Below are positions 42,336-55,309 of a stretch of 64,000 nucleotides of DNA, one piece after another; within the stretch, counting starts at the first letter, position 1, and each line of letters opens with the position of its first letter. Source of the DNA: Sanderia malayensis. Its lineage: Eukaryota > Cnidaria > Scyphozoa > Semaeostomeae > Pelagiidae. The translations under genes and the position numbers were made by a program. The stretch is from NCBI GenBank assembly GCA_013076295.1, contig RQOL01000389.1, positions 1-64,000 on the forward strand, given 5' to 3'. The notes beneath the pieces were generated by a model that had not been told where the DNA came from, did not search any database, and saw only the letters and a program-made list of their open reading frames with translations.

Positions 42336-45300
42336 TGTTTTCCGTGATATTAACATTCATTCCAACAACTTTAACATGAATTCACTTTAATACAGCTAAA
42401 ACTGACTGATTGAAATTACCCTTTTTACTTTTTCCTGTGATATTAACATTCATTCCCACAATTTACACATGAATTAACGTAAATACAGGAAAACTGACTG
42501 ATTGAAATACACCATTTTTACTTGTTTTCCGTGATATTAACATTCATTCCCACAATTTACATATGAATCCACGTTAATACAGGTAAAATGACTGATTGAA
42601 ATTCACCCTTTTTACTTTTTTCCGTGATATTAACATTCATTCCCACAATTTACACATGAATTAACGTAATACAGGAAAAACTGACTGATTGAAATCACCT
42701 TTTTACTTGTTTTCCGTGATATTAACATTCATTCCCACAATTTACACATGAATTGACGTAAATACAGGGGAAAACTGACTGATTGAAAACACCTTTTTTA
42801 CTTGTTTTCCGTTATATTAAATTAATTCCACAATTTACACATGAATTGACATTATACAGTAAAACTGACTGATTGAAATTACACCTTTTTACTTTTGTTG
42901 CGTGATATTAACATTCATTCCCAACAATTTACACATGAATTGACGTTATATACGGTAAAGTGCTGATTGAAATACACCTTTTTTACTTGTTTACGGATAT
43001 TTACATTCATTCCAACATTTACACATGAATCCACGTTAATACTTGTTTTCCGTGATATTAACATTCATTCCAACACTTAGACATGAATCCACTTTAATAC
43101 AGCAAAATTGACTGATTGAAATTCACCCTTTTTACTTTTTTCGTGATTTTAACATTCATTCTCACAAATTACACCATGAATTAACTTAAATACAGGGAAA
43201 CTGACTGATTGAATTACACATTTTTACTTGTTTTCCGTGATATTAACATTAATTCCCACAATTTACACATGAATGACCTTATAAACATGTAAAACTGACT
43301 GATTGAAATACACCTTTTTTAACTTTTTTCCGTTATATTAACATTCATTGCCACAAATTTTACACATGAATTGACATTATAAACATGTAAAACTGACTGA
43401 TTGAAATACACCCTTTTTACTTTTTTGCGTGATATTAACATTCATTCCCACAATTTACACATGAATTAACGTAAATACAGGGGAAACTGACTGATTGAAA
43501 TACACCTTTTTTACTTGTTTTCCGTGATATTAAATTAATTCCCACAATTTACACATGAATTGACATTATAAACATGTAAAACTGACTGATTGAAATACAC
43601 ACCTTTTACTTTTGTTGCGTGATATTAACATTCATTCCCACAATTTACACATGAATTGACGTAAATACAGGGGAAACTGACTGATTGAAATTACACCTTT
43701 TTTACTTGTTTTCCGTCATATTAACATTCTTTGCCGCAATTTACACATGAATGACGTTAAGACAGCTAATCCTGACTCGATTGACTGACACACTTTTACT
43801 TGTTTTCCGTGATATTAAATTCATTCCACAATTTAAACATGATTCTACGTTAATAAGCTAAACCTGACTAATTGAAATACACTTTTTTACTCGCTTTCCG
43901 TGATATTAACATTAATTCCTACAATTTACACATGAATTGACTTTATAAACATGTAAAACTGACTGATTAAAATACACCTTTTTACTTATTTCCGTGATAT
44001 TAACATTCATTCCCACAATTTACATGTGAATGACTTAAACATGAAACTGACTGATTGAAATACCCTTTTACTTTTCTCGTGATATTAACATTTATTCCCA
44101 CAATTTACACATAGAATTGACGTAAATACAGGGAAACTGACTGATTGAAATACACTCTTTTTACTTGTTTTCTGTGATATTAACATTCATTCCCATAATT
44201 TAGACAGGAATCCACGTTAATGCAGCTAAAATTAAGTGATTGAAATGCACCCTTTTTACTTTTTTCCGTGATATTACATTCATTCCCACAATTTACACAT
44301 GAATCCACGATAATACAGTTCATTAGACTGAGTAAAGTACACCTTAATACTTGTTTTCCGTGATATTAACATTCATTCCCACATTTTCCACATGAATCCA
44401 CGTTAATGCAGCTAAAATTCACTGATTGAAATTCACCCTTTTTACTTTTTCCTGTGATATTAACATTCATTCCCACAATTTACACATGAATTAACGTAAA
44501 TACAGGAAAAACTGACTGATTGAAATACACTCTTTTCACTTGTTTTCCGTGATATTAACATTCATTCCAACAACTTAGACATGAATCCACTTTAATACAG
44601 CTAAATTGACTGATTGAAATTCACCCTTTTACTTTTTTCCGTGATTTTAACATTCATTCTCACAAATTACACATGAATTAACGTAAATACAGGGAAAACT
44701 GACTGATTGAATACACCATTTTACCTTTTCCGTGATATTAACATTATTCCCAATTTACACATGAATGACCTTACAAACAGTAAAACTGACTGATTGAAAT
44801 ACGCCTTTTTACTTGTTTCCGTTATATTAACATTCATTGCCACAATTTACACATGAATTGACATTATAAACATGTAAAACTGACTGATTGAAATACACCC
44901 TTTTTACTTTTGTTCCGTGATATTAACATTCATTCCAACAACTTAGACATGAATCCACTTTAATACAGCTAAATTGACTGATTGAAATTCACCCTTTTTA
45001 CTTTTTCCTGTGATATTAACATTCATTCCCACAATTTACACATGAATAACGTAAATACAGGGAAAACTGACTGATTGAAATACACCATTTTTACTTGTTT
45101 TCCGTGATATTAACATTCATTCCCGCAATTTACATATGAATCCACGTTAATACAGGTAAAATTGACTGATTGAATTACCCCTTTTTTAATTGTTTTCCGT
45201 AATTTTAACATTCTTTCCCACACTTTACACGTGAATTGGCTTTATAAACATTAAAGCCTTGACTAATTGAAACTCACCTTTTTTACTTTTTTCCGTGATT

Positions 45301-45575
45301 TTGACTTTCATTCCCACAATTACACATGAATCGACGTTAATACAGCTAATCCTGACTGATTTAATTACACCTTTTTTACTTTTTTTCCGTGATATTAACA
45401 TTCATTCCCACAATTTACGCATGAATCCACCTTAATACAGCTAGTCCTGACTGATTGAATTACACTTTATTTACTTGTTTTCTGTGATTTAACATTAACT
45501 CCACAATTACCATGAATTAACGTAAATACAGGAAAAGCTGACTGATTGAAAATACACTCTTTCACTTGTTTTCCG
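42336..45575. repeat. 3.23-kb higher-order repeat, unit 1
   Basis: This is a unit of about 34 monomers matched at 45580 onward. The unusual variant ttaagtgattg (elsewhere ttaactgattg) is near 44233 and recurs as ttaaagtgattg near 47464; the gcagc beside it gives an offset of 3229 (44222 and 47451). The acgttaagacagctaatcc monomer (43750) also has a partner (46980). The match is clear from about 42340 to 44930 and weaker after that. Single-base losses are common, so the edges are uncertain. Confidence 0.6.
43001..43057. repeat. Short 57-bp monomer with internal deletion, copy 1
   Basis: The monomer runs ttacattcattcc to ccacgttaatac and then jumps straight to ttgttttccgtgata. The middle of the monomer, including gactgattgaaat and the cacc-T tract, is missing. 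It is one base shorter than the three 58-bp copies. A tac is present at both ends of the lost piece, suggesting a deletion between short matches. Confidence 0.75.
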
Positions 45576-48390
45576 TGATATTAACATTCATTCCAACAAC
45601 TTAGACATGAATCCACTTTAATACAGCTAAAATTGACTGATTGAAATTCACCCTTTTTACTTTTTCCTGTGATATTAACATTCATTCCCACAATTTACAC
45701 ATGAATTAACGTAAATACAGGAAAAACTGACTGATTGAAATACACCATTTTTACTTGTTTTCCGTGATATTAACATTCATTCCCGCAATTTACATATGAA
45801 TCCACGTTAATACAGGTAAAAATGACTGATTGAAATTCACCCTTTCACTTTTTTTCCGTGATATTAACATTCATTCCCACAATTTACACATGAATTAACG
45901 TAAGTACAGGAAAAACTAACTGATTGAAATTCACTCTTTTTACTTGTTTTCCGTGATATTAACATTCATTCCCACAATTTACACATGAATTGACGTAAAT
46001 ACAGGGGAAACTGACTGATTGAAATACACCTTTTTTACTTGTTTTCCGTTATATTAAAATTAATTCCCACAATTTACACATGAATTGACATTATAAACAT
46101 GTAAAACTGACTGATTGAAAACACACTTTTTACTTTTGTTGCGTGATATTAACATTCATTCCCACAATTTACACATGAATTGACGTATTACCGGTAAAAG
46201 TGGCTGATTGAAATACACCTTTTTTATTTTACTGGGATATTTACATTCATTCCAACATTTTACACATATACTTAATAATTAATCACTTTTTCCCGTGATA
46301 TTAACATTCATTCCACACAACAGACATTGAATCCACTTAATACAGCTAAAAATGTGACTGATTGAAATACACCTTTTACTTTTTTCCGTGATTATTAACA
46401 TTCATTCTCACAATTTACACATGAATTAACGTAAATACAGGGAAAACTGACTGATTGAATTACACCTTTTTACTTGTTTTCCGTGATATTAACATTAATT
46501 CCCAATTTACACATGAATTGACACTTATAAACATGTAAAACTGACTCATTGAAATACACCTTTTTACTTTTTCCGTTATATTAACATTCATTGCCACAAT
46601 TTACACATGAATTGACATTATAAACATGCTAAAACTGACTGATTGAAATACACCCTTTTTACTTTTCCGTGATATTAACATTCATTCCCACAATTTACAC
46701 ATGAATTGACGTAAATACAGGGAAACTGACTGATTGAAATACACCTTTTACTTTTTTCCGTTATATTAAAATTATTCCCACAATTTACACATGAATTGAC
46801 ATTATAAACATGTAAAACTGACTGATTGAAATACACACCTTTTACTTTTGTTCGTGATATTAACATTCATTCCCAATTTAGACATGAATTGACGTAAATA
46901 CAGAAACTGACTGATTGAAATACACCTTTTTTACTTTTTTCCGTCATATTAACATTCATTGCCGCAATTTACACATGAATCCACGTTAAGACAGCTAATC
47001 CTGACTCATTGACTGACACCACTTTTACTTGTTTTCCGTGATATTAACATTCATTCCCACAATTTAAACATGAATCTACGTTAATAAAGCTAACCTGACT
47101 GATTGAAACACTTTTTACTCGCTTTCCGTGATATTAACATTAATTCCCTACAATTTACACATGAATTGACTTTATAAAACAGGAAAAACTGACTGATTGA
47201 AATACACCTTTTTACTTATTTTCCGTGATATTAACATTCATTCCACAATTTACATGAATCCACGTTAATACAGTAAATTGACTGATTGAAATTCACCCTT
47301 TTTCACTTTTTCTCCGTGATATTAACATTATTCCACAATTTACACATAAATTCCACGTAAAACAGAAAACTGACTGATTGAATACCCCTTTTACTTGTTT
47401 TCTGTGATTTAACATTCTTCCCATACATTTAGACAGGAATCCACGTTAATGCAGCTAAACATTAAAGTGATTGAAACACCCTTTTTACTTTTTTCCGTGA
47501 TTTTACATTCATTCCCACAAATTACACATGAATCCACGTTAATACAGTTCATTGACTGATTGAAGTACACCTTTTACTTTTTTCCGTGATATTAACATTC
47601 ATTCCCACATTTCCACATGAATCACCGTTAATGCAGCTAAAATTCCACTGATTGAAATTCACCTTTTTACTTTTTCCTGTGATTAACATTCATTCCCACA
47701 ATTTACACATGAATTAACGTAAATACAGGAAAACTGACTGATTGAAATACACTCTTTCACTTGTTTTCCGTGATATTAACATTCATTCCAACAACTTAGA
47801 CATGAATCCACTTTAATACAGCTAAAATTGACTGATTGAAATTCACCCTTTTTACTTTTTTCCGTGATTTTAACATTCATTCTCACAAATTACACATGAA
47901 TTAACGTAAATACAGGGAAAACTGACTGATTGAATTACACCATTTTTACTTGTTTTCCGTGATATTAACATTAATTCCCACAATTTACACATGAATTGAC
48001 CTTATAAACATGTAAAACTGACTGATTGAAATACACCTTTTTAACTTGTTTTCCGTTATATTAACATTCATTGCCACAATTTACACATGAATTGACATTA
48101 TAAACATGTAAAACTGACTGATTGAAATACACCCTTTTTACTTTTGTTCCGTGATATTAACATTCATTCCCACAATTTACACATGAATTGACGTAAATAC
48201 AGGGAAACTGACTGATTGAAATACACCTTTTTTACTTGTTTTCCGTTATATTAAAATTAATTCCCACAATTTACACATGAATTGACATTATAAACATGTA
48301 AAACTGACTGATTGAAATACACACTTTTTACTTTTGTTGCGTGATATTAACATTCATTCCCACAATTTACACATGAATTGACGTTATATA
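45576..48390. repeat. 3.23-kb higher-order repeat, unit 2
   Basis: This partner of the preceding unit matches it to about 48150. It carries the gccgcaatttacacatgaat monomer (46962), a gttcattgac landmark variant (about 47540) and ttttccacatgaatcacc (about 47611). It is also rich in small losses, and around 46245-46330 it includes one badly degraded monomer. From about 47700 to 48390 the sequence becomes cleaner. Confidence 0.6.
46236..46330. repeat. Badly degraded monomer
   Basis: The tactggga-type monomer here reads ttttacacatatacttaata and then attaatcactttttcccg, so the variable box and gactgattg are lost. The next monomer starts ccacacaacagacattgaat instead of ccaacaacttagacatgaat. By position it corresponds to the short-monomer junction at 43.04 and 48.48 kb. 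It is probably a decayed or misassembled version of that junction. Confidence 0.6.
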
Positions 48391-49370
48391 CCGGTAAAAG
48401 TGGCTGATTGAAATACACCTTTTTTACTTGTTTACTGGGATATTTACATTCATTCCAACATTTTACACATGAATCCACGTTAATACTTGTTTTCCGTGAT
48501 ATTAACATTCATTCCAACAACTTAGACATGAATCCACTTTAATACAGCTAAAATTGACTGATTGAAATTCACCCTTTTTACTTTTTTCCGTGATTTTAAC
48601 ATTCATTCTCACAAATTACACATGAATCCACGTTAAAACAGTTAATCCTGACTGATTGAATTACCCCTTTTTTAATTGTTTTCCGTAATTTTAACATTCT
48701 TTCCCACACTTTACACGTGAATTGACTTTATAAACATTTAAAGCTGACTAATTGAAACACACCTTTTTTACTTTTTCCGTGATTTTGACTTTCATTCCAC
48801 AAATTACACATGAATCCACGTTAATACAGCTAATCCTGACTGATTGAAATACAGCATTTTTACTTGTTTTCCGTGATATTAACATTCATTCCCGCAATTT
48901 ACATATGAATCCACGTTAATACAGGTAAAATTGACTGATTGAAATTCACCCTTTTCACTTTTTTCCGTGATATTAACATTCATTCCCACAATTTACACAT
49001 GAATTAACGTAAGTACAGGAAAAACTGACTGATTGAAATTCACTCTTTTTACTTGTTTTCCGTGATATTAACATTCATTCCAACAACTTAGACATGAATC
49101 CACTTTAATACAGCTAAAATTGACTGATTGAAATTCACCCTTTTTACTGTTTCCGTGATTTTAACATTCATTCTCACAAATTACACATGAATCCACGTTA
49201 AAACAGTTAATCCTGACTGATTGAATTACCCCTTTTTTAATAGTTTTCCGTAATTTTAACATTCTTTCCCACACTTTACACGTGAATTGACTTTATAAAC
49301 ATTTAAAGCTGACTAATTGAAACACACCTTTTTTACCTTTTTTCCGTGATTTTGACTTTCATTCCCACAA
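48391..49370. repeat. 1.98-kb-spaced duplicated segment, copy 1
   Basis: This series begins with the tactggga monomer and a 58-bp short monomer (48444-48501). It continues through aacttagacatgaatcc, acagttaatcctgac and cacgtgaattgac, then gaaatacagcattttt (48845). It recurs at about 50370-51360, with gaaatacagc at 50824, an offset of 1979 bp or about 21 monomers. It ends at the non-satellite insert at 49374. Confidence 0.75.
48444..48501. repeat. Short 58-bp monomer with internal deletion, copy 2
   Basis: This has the same join (gttaatac to ttgttttccg) as at 43.04 kb, 36 bp shorter than a normal 94-bp monomer. It is preceded by aaaagtggctg and tactggga monomer parts and followed by the aacttagacatgaatcc monomer, as in the other copies. 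Confidence 0.8.
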
Positions 49371-49373
49371 ATT

Positions 49374-49427
49374 GTAATTGCTGTAATTGTAATTGTAATC
49401 GCACAAATTGCTGTATTTCAATTATAA
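49374..49427. other. Non-satellite insert of ~54 bp inside a monomer
   Basis: After cattcccacaaatt the satellite stops. About 54 bp follow that do not fit any monomer, after which the satellite resumes at actgattgaaatacagc. The insert is a low-complexity mix of tgtaat units, and aattgctgta occurs twice (49376-49385 and 49406-49415). In the matching copy at 51355 the same place holds the normal end of the monomer, so about 33 bp of satellite were replaced here. It is too short and simple to identify as a mobile element. Confidence 0.8.
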
Positions 49428-50370
49428 ACTGATTGAAATACAGCATTTTTACTTGTTTTCCGTTATATTAACATTCATTGCCACAATTTACACATGAATT
49501 GACATTATAAACATGTAAAACTGACTGATTGAAATACACACGATTTACTTTTGTTGCGTGATATTAACATTCATTCCCACAATTTACACATGAATTGACG
49601 TAAATACAGGGGAAACTGACTGATTGAAATACAGCTTTTTTACTTTTTTCCGTTATATTAACATTCTTTGCCGCAATTTACACATGAATCTACGTTAATA
49701 GAGCTAAACCTGACTAATTGAAATACACTTTTTTCACTTGTTTCCCTGATATTAACTTTCATTTCCCACAATTTACACATGAATCCACGTTAAGACAGCT
49801 AATCCTGACTCATTGACTGACACCACTTTTACTTGTTTTCCGTGATATTAACATTCATTGCCACAATTTACACATGAATTGACATTATAAACATGTATCT
49901 GACTGATTGAAATACACCATTTTTATTTGTTTTCCGTTATATTAGCATTCATTCGCATAACTTACACATCAATCCACCTTAATACAGCTAATCCTGATTG
50001 ATTGAATTACACCATTTTTACATCTTTTCCGTGATTTTAAAATTTTTTCCCACAATTTCCACGGGAATTAACGTAAAAACAGGTGACACTGGCTGATTGA
50101 AATGCACCATTTTTACTTATTTTCCGTGAAAGTAACATTAATTCCCACACTTTACACATAAATTGACTTTATATTCATGTAAAACGGACTGATTGAACAA
50201 CACCATTTTTACTTTTTACTCGTTATATTAACATTCATTGCTACAATTTACACATGAATTGACATTATAAACATGTAAAACTGACTGATTGAAATACACC
50301 CTTTTTACTTTTGTTGCGTGATATTAACATTCATTCCCACAATTTACACATGAATTGACTTTATATACAG
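49428..50370. repeat. Ordinary satellite monomers between the 1.98-kb copies
   Basis: The stretch resumes in mid-monomer after the insert. It contains gacattataaacatg, gccgcaatttac and aagacagctaatcc (about 49790) monomers, then the first of the cgcataacttacacatcaat series (49950), followed by the cacgggaattaacg monomer (about 50060). The latter two recur many times to the right of 54.7 kb. No other content is seen. Confidence 0.75.
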
Positions 50371-51370
50371 GTAAAAGTGGCTGATTGAAATACACCTTTT
50401 TTACTTGTTTACTGGGATATTTACATTCATTCCCACATTTTACACATGAATCCACGTTAATACTTGTTTTCCGTGATATTAACATTCATTCCAACAACTT
50501 AGACATGAATCCACTTTAATACAGCTAAAATTGACTGATTGAAATTCACCCTTTTTACTTTTTTCCGTGATTTTAACATTCATTCTCACAAATTACACAT
50601 GAATCCACGTTAAAACAGTTAATCCTGACTGATTGAATTACCCTTTTTTAATTGTTTTCCGTAATTTTAACATTCTTTCCCACACTTCACACGTGAATTG
50701 ACTTTATAAACATTTAAAGCTGACTAATTGAAACACACCTTTTTTACTTTTTTCCGTGATTTTGACTTTCATTCCCACAAATTACACATGAATCCACGTT
50801 AATACAGCTAATCCTGACTGATTGAAATACAGCATTTTTACTTGTTTTCCGTGATATTAACATTCATTCCCGCAATTTACATATGAATCCACGTTAATAC
50901 AGGTAAAATTGACTGATTGAAATTCACCCTTTTCACTTTTTTCCGTGATATTAACATTCATTCCCACAATTTACACATGAATTAGCGTAAGTACAGGAAA
51001 AACGGACTGATTGAAATTCACTCTTTTTACTTGTTTTCCGTGATATTAACATTCATTCCAACAACTTAGACATGAATCCACTTTAATAAAGCTAAAAATG
51101 ACTGATTGAAATTCACCCTTTTTACTTTTTTCCGTGATTTTAACATTCATTCTCACAAATTACACATGAATCCACGTTAAAACAGTTAATCCTGACTGAT
51201 TGAATTACCCCTTTTTTAATTGTTTTCCGTAATTTTAACATTCTTTCCCACACTTCACACGTGAATTGACTTTATAAACATTTAAAGCTGACTAATTGAA
51301 ACACACCTTTTTTACTTTTTTCCGTGATTTTGACTTTCATTCCCACAAATTACACATGAATCCACGTTAA
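50371..51370. repeat. 1.98-kb-spaced duplicated segment, copy 2
   Basis: This is the intact counterpart of 48391-49370, including the 58-bp short monomer (50421-50478) and the gaaatacagcattttt variant (50824). It continues past the point where copy 1 is broken by the insert, showing the normal caaattacacatgaatcc. A third, shorter version lies at 58.6-59.3 kb. Confidence 0.75.
50421..50478. repeat. Short 58-bp monomer with internal deletion, copy 3
   Basis: The length and join are identical to those at 48444-48501. It lies about 1977 bp further on, inside the second copy of the same duplicated segment, so the deletion was carried along by duplication. Confidence 0.8.
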
Positions 51371-53009
51371 TACAGCTAATCCTGACTGATTGAAATGCAC
51401 CCTTTTTACTTTTTTCCGTGATATTTACATTCATTCCCACAATTTACACATGAATCCACGATATTACAGTTCATTAGACTGAGTAAAGTACACCTTAATT
51501 ACTTGTTTTCCGTGATATTAACATTCATTCCCACATTTTCCACATGAATCCACGTTAATGCAGCTAAAATTCACTGATTGAAATTCACCTTTTTACTTTT
51601 CCTGTGATATTAACATTCATTCCCACAATTTACACATGAATTAACATAAATACAGGAAAAACTGACTGATTGAAATACACTCTTTTCACTTGTTTTCCGT
51701 GATATTAACATTCATTCCAACAACTTAGACATGAATCCACTTTAATACAGCTAAAATTGACTGATTGAAATTCACCCTTTTTACTTTTTTCCGTGATTTT
51801 AACATTCATTCTCACAAATTACACATGAATTAACGTAATACAGGGATAATGACTGATTGAAATACACTCTTTTACTTTTTTCCGCATATTGACGTTCATT
51901 CCCACAATTTACACATGAATCCACGTTAATACAGCTAAAAATGACTGATTGAAAGTCACCCTTTTTACTTGTTTTCCGTGATATTAACATTCATTCCCGC
52001 AATTTACATATGAATCCACGTTAATACAGGTAAAATTGACTGATTGAAATTCACCCTTTTCACTTTTTTCCGTGATATTAACATTCATTCCCACAATTTA
52101 CACATGAATTAGCGTAAGTACACAAAAAACTGACTGATTGAAATTCACTCTTTTACTTGTTTTCCGTGATATTAACATTCATTCCAACAACTTAGACATG
52201 AATCCACTTTAATACAGCTAAAATTGACTGATTGAAATTCACCCTTTTTACTTTTTTCCGTGATTTTAACATTCATTCTCACAAATTACACATGAATCCA
52301 CGTTAAAACAGTTAATCCTGACTGATTGAATTACCCCTTTTTTAATTGTTTTCCGTAATTTTAACATTCTTTCCCACACTTTACACGTGAATTGACTTAT
52401 AAACATTTAAAGCTGACTAATTGAAACACACCTTTTTTACTTTTTTCCGTGATTTTGACTTTCATTCCCACAAATTACACATGAATCCACGTTAATACAG
52501 CTAATCCTGACTGATTGAATTACACCTTTTTTACTTTTTTTCCGTGATATTAACATTCATTCCCACAATTTGCGCATGAATCCACCTTAATACAGCTAGT
52601 CCTGACTGATTGAAATTACACTTTATTTACTTTTTTCTGTGATTTTAACATTAACTCCACAATTACACATGAATTAACGTAAATACAGGAAAAGCTGACT
52701 GATTGAAATACACTTTTTACTTGTTTTCCGTGATATTAACATTCATTCCAACAACTTAGACACGAATCCACTTTAATACAGCTAAAATGACTGATTGAAA
52801 TTCACCCTTTTTACTTTTTTCCGTGATTTTAACATTCATTCTCACAATTACACATGAATTAACGTAAATACAGGAAAACTGACTGATTGAATTACACCAT
52901 TTTACTTGTTTCCGTGATTAACATTAATTCCCACAATTTACACATGAATTGACATTATAAACATGTAAAACTGACTGATTGAAATACACCCTTTTTACTT
53001 TTGTTGCGT
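51371..53009. repeat. Satellite linking blocks with landmark and short series
   Basis: This contains the gttcattagactg landmark monomer (about 51468), a ttttccacatgaatcc monomer (about 51536), the first gcatattgacgttc-type monomer of the right-hand domain (about 51884), and a run equal in order to 48.9-49.3 kb. At 52620-53009 single-base losses rise again. Only satellite is present. Confidence 0.7.
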
Positions 53010-54085
53010 GATATTAACATTCATTCCCACAATTTACACATGAATTGACGTAAATACAGGGGAAACTGACTGATTGAAATACAGCTTTTTTACTTGTTTC
53101 CGTTATATTAAAATTAATTCCCACAATTTACACATGAATTGACATTATAAACATGTAAAACTGACTGATTGAAATACACACTTTTTACTTTTGTGCGTGA
53201 TATTAACATTCATTCCCACAATTTACACATGAATTGACGTAAATTCAGGGGAAACTGACTGATTGAAATACACCTTTTTTACTTGTTTCCGTTATATTAA
53301 CATTCTTTGCCGCAATTTACACATGAATTCTACGTTTAATAGAGCTAAACCTGACTAATTGAAATACACTTTTTTCACTTGTTTCCCTGATATTAACTTT
53401 CATTCCCCACAATTTACATGTGAATCCACGTTAATACAGGTAAAGTTGACTGATTGAAATTCACCCTTTTCACTTTTCTCCGTGATATTAACATTTATTC
53501 CACAAATTACACATAAATTAACGTAAATAAAGGGAAAACTGACTGATTGAAATACACTCCTTTTACTTGTTTTCTGTGATATTATCATTCATTCCCATAA
53601 TTTAGACAGGAATCCAGTTAATGCCAGCTAAAATTAACTGATTGAAATGCACCCTTTTTACTTTTTTCGTGATATTTACATTCATTCCCACAATTTACAC
53701 ATGAATCCACGATAATACAGTTTCATTAGACTGAGTAAGTACACCTTAATTACTTTTTTCCGTGATATTAACATTCATTCCCACATTTTCCACATGAATC
53801 CACGTTAATGCAGCTAAAATTCACTGATTGAAATCACCCTTTTTACTTTTTCCTGTGATATTAACATTCATTCCCACAATTTACACATGAATTAACATAA
53901 ATACAGGAAAAACTGGACGGATTGAAATACACTCTTTTCACTTGTTTTCCGTGATATTAACATTCATTCCCAACAACTTAGACATGAATCCACTTTAATA
54001 CAGCTAAAATTGACTGATTGAAATTCACCTTTTTACTTTTTTCCGTGATTTTAACATTCATTCTCACAAATTACACATGATTTAA
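53010..54085. repeat. Segmental copy matched at 56701-57780
   Basis: About eleven monomers match a later stretch at a constant offset of 3691 bp: aaattcaggg is at 53241 and 56932, and attatcattcattcccataa is at 53581 and 57272. Both copies share the extra c in cattccccacaatttacatg. The constant offset indicates almost no net length change between the copies. It ends where one copy continues ggaaaactg and the other ggataactg. Confidence 0.75.
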
Positions 54086-54270
54086 CGTAAATACAGGGAA
54101 AACTGACTGATTGAATTACACCATTTTTACTTGTTTTCCGTGATATTAACATTAATTCCCACAATTTACACATGAATTGACCTTATAAACATGTAAAACT
54201 GACAGATTGAAATACACCTTTTTTACTTGTTTTCCGTGATATTAACATTCATTCCCACAATTTACACATG

Positions 54271-55309
54271 AATCCACGTTAATACAGGTAAAATTGACTG
54301 ATTGAAATTCACCCTTTTCACTCTTTTCCATGATATTAACCTTCATTCCCACAATTTACACATGAATTAAAGTAAATACAGGGATAACTGACTGATGAAA
54401 TACACTCTTTTACTTTTTTCCGCAATATTGACGTTCATTCCCACAATTTACACATGAATCCACGTTAATACAGCTAGAAATGACTGATGAAAGTCACCCT
54501 TTTTACTTTTTCCTGTGATATTATCATTCATTTCCACAATTTACACATGAATTAGGGTAAATACAGGAAAAACTGACTGATTGAATACACCATTTTTACT
54601 TGTTTTCCGTGATATTAACTTTCATTCACACAACTTACATATGAATTGACTTTATATACATGTAAAACTGACTGATTGAAATACACCATTTTTATTTGTT
54701 TTCCGTTATATTAGCATTCATTCGCATAACTTACACATCAATCCACCTTAATACAGCTAATCCTGATTGATTGAATTACACCTTTTTTACATCTTTTCCG
54801 TGATTTTAAAATTCTTTCCCACAATTTCCACGGGAATTAACGTGAAAACAGGTGACACTGGCTGATTGAAATGCACCATTTTTACTTGTTTTCCGTGAAA
54901 GTAACATTAATTCCCACACTTTACACATAAATTGACTTTATATTCATGTAAAACGGACTGATTGAACAACACCATTTTTACTGGCTTTCCGTTATATTAA
55001 CATTCATTCCCACAATTTACACATGAATCCACTTAAATACAGCTAGTCCTGACTGATTGAATTACACTTTTTTTACTTGTTTTCCGTGATTTTAACATTA
55101 ATTCCCACAATTTACACATGAATTGACTTTATATACAGGTAAAATTGGCCGATTGAAATACAAATTTTTTACTTGTTTACTGGGATATTTACATTCATTC
55201 CACATTTTCCACATGAATCCACGTTAATGCAGCTAAAATTCAGTGATTGAAATTCACCCTTTTTACTTTTTCCTGTGATATTAACATTCATTCCCACAAT
55301 TTACACATG
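54271..55309. repeat. 1.04-kb right-domain block, copy 1
   Basis: This is a series of eleven monomers: cactcttttccatgatatta, then ttaaagtaaatacagggata, then cgcaatattgacgttc, then ttagggtaaatacagg, then cacacaacttacatatg, then cgcataacttacacatcaat, then cacgggaattaacg, then ggcc-type monomers. The next copy starts 1039 bp later (aatccacgtt at 54271 and 55310). The rare ggccgattgaaatacaaat (55147) has its only other copy at 62797, in the 62.1-kb version of this block. Confidence 0.75.

Noticed and set aside
49374..49427. Insert as a known transposon or tRNA-derived element
   Set aside because: It is only about 54 bp of low-complexity sequence without a promoter box, terminal repeats or an obvious target duplication, so no element can be named.
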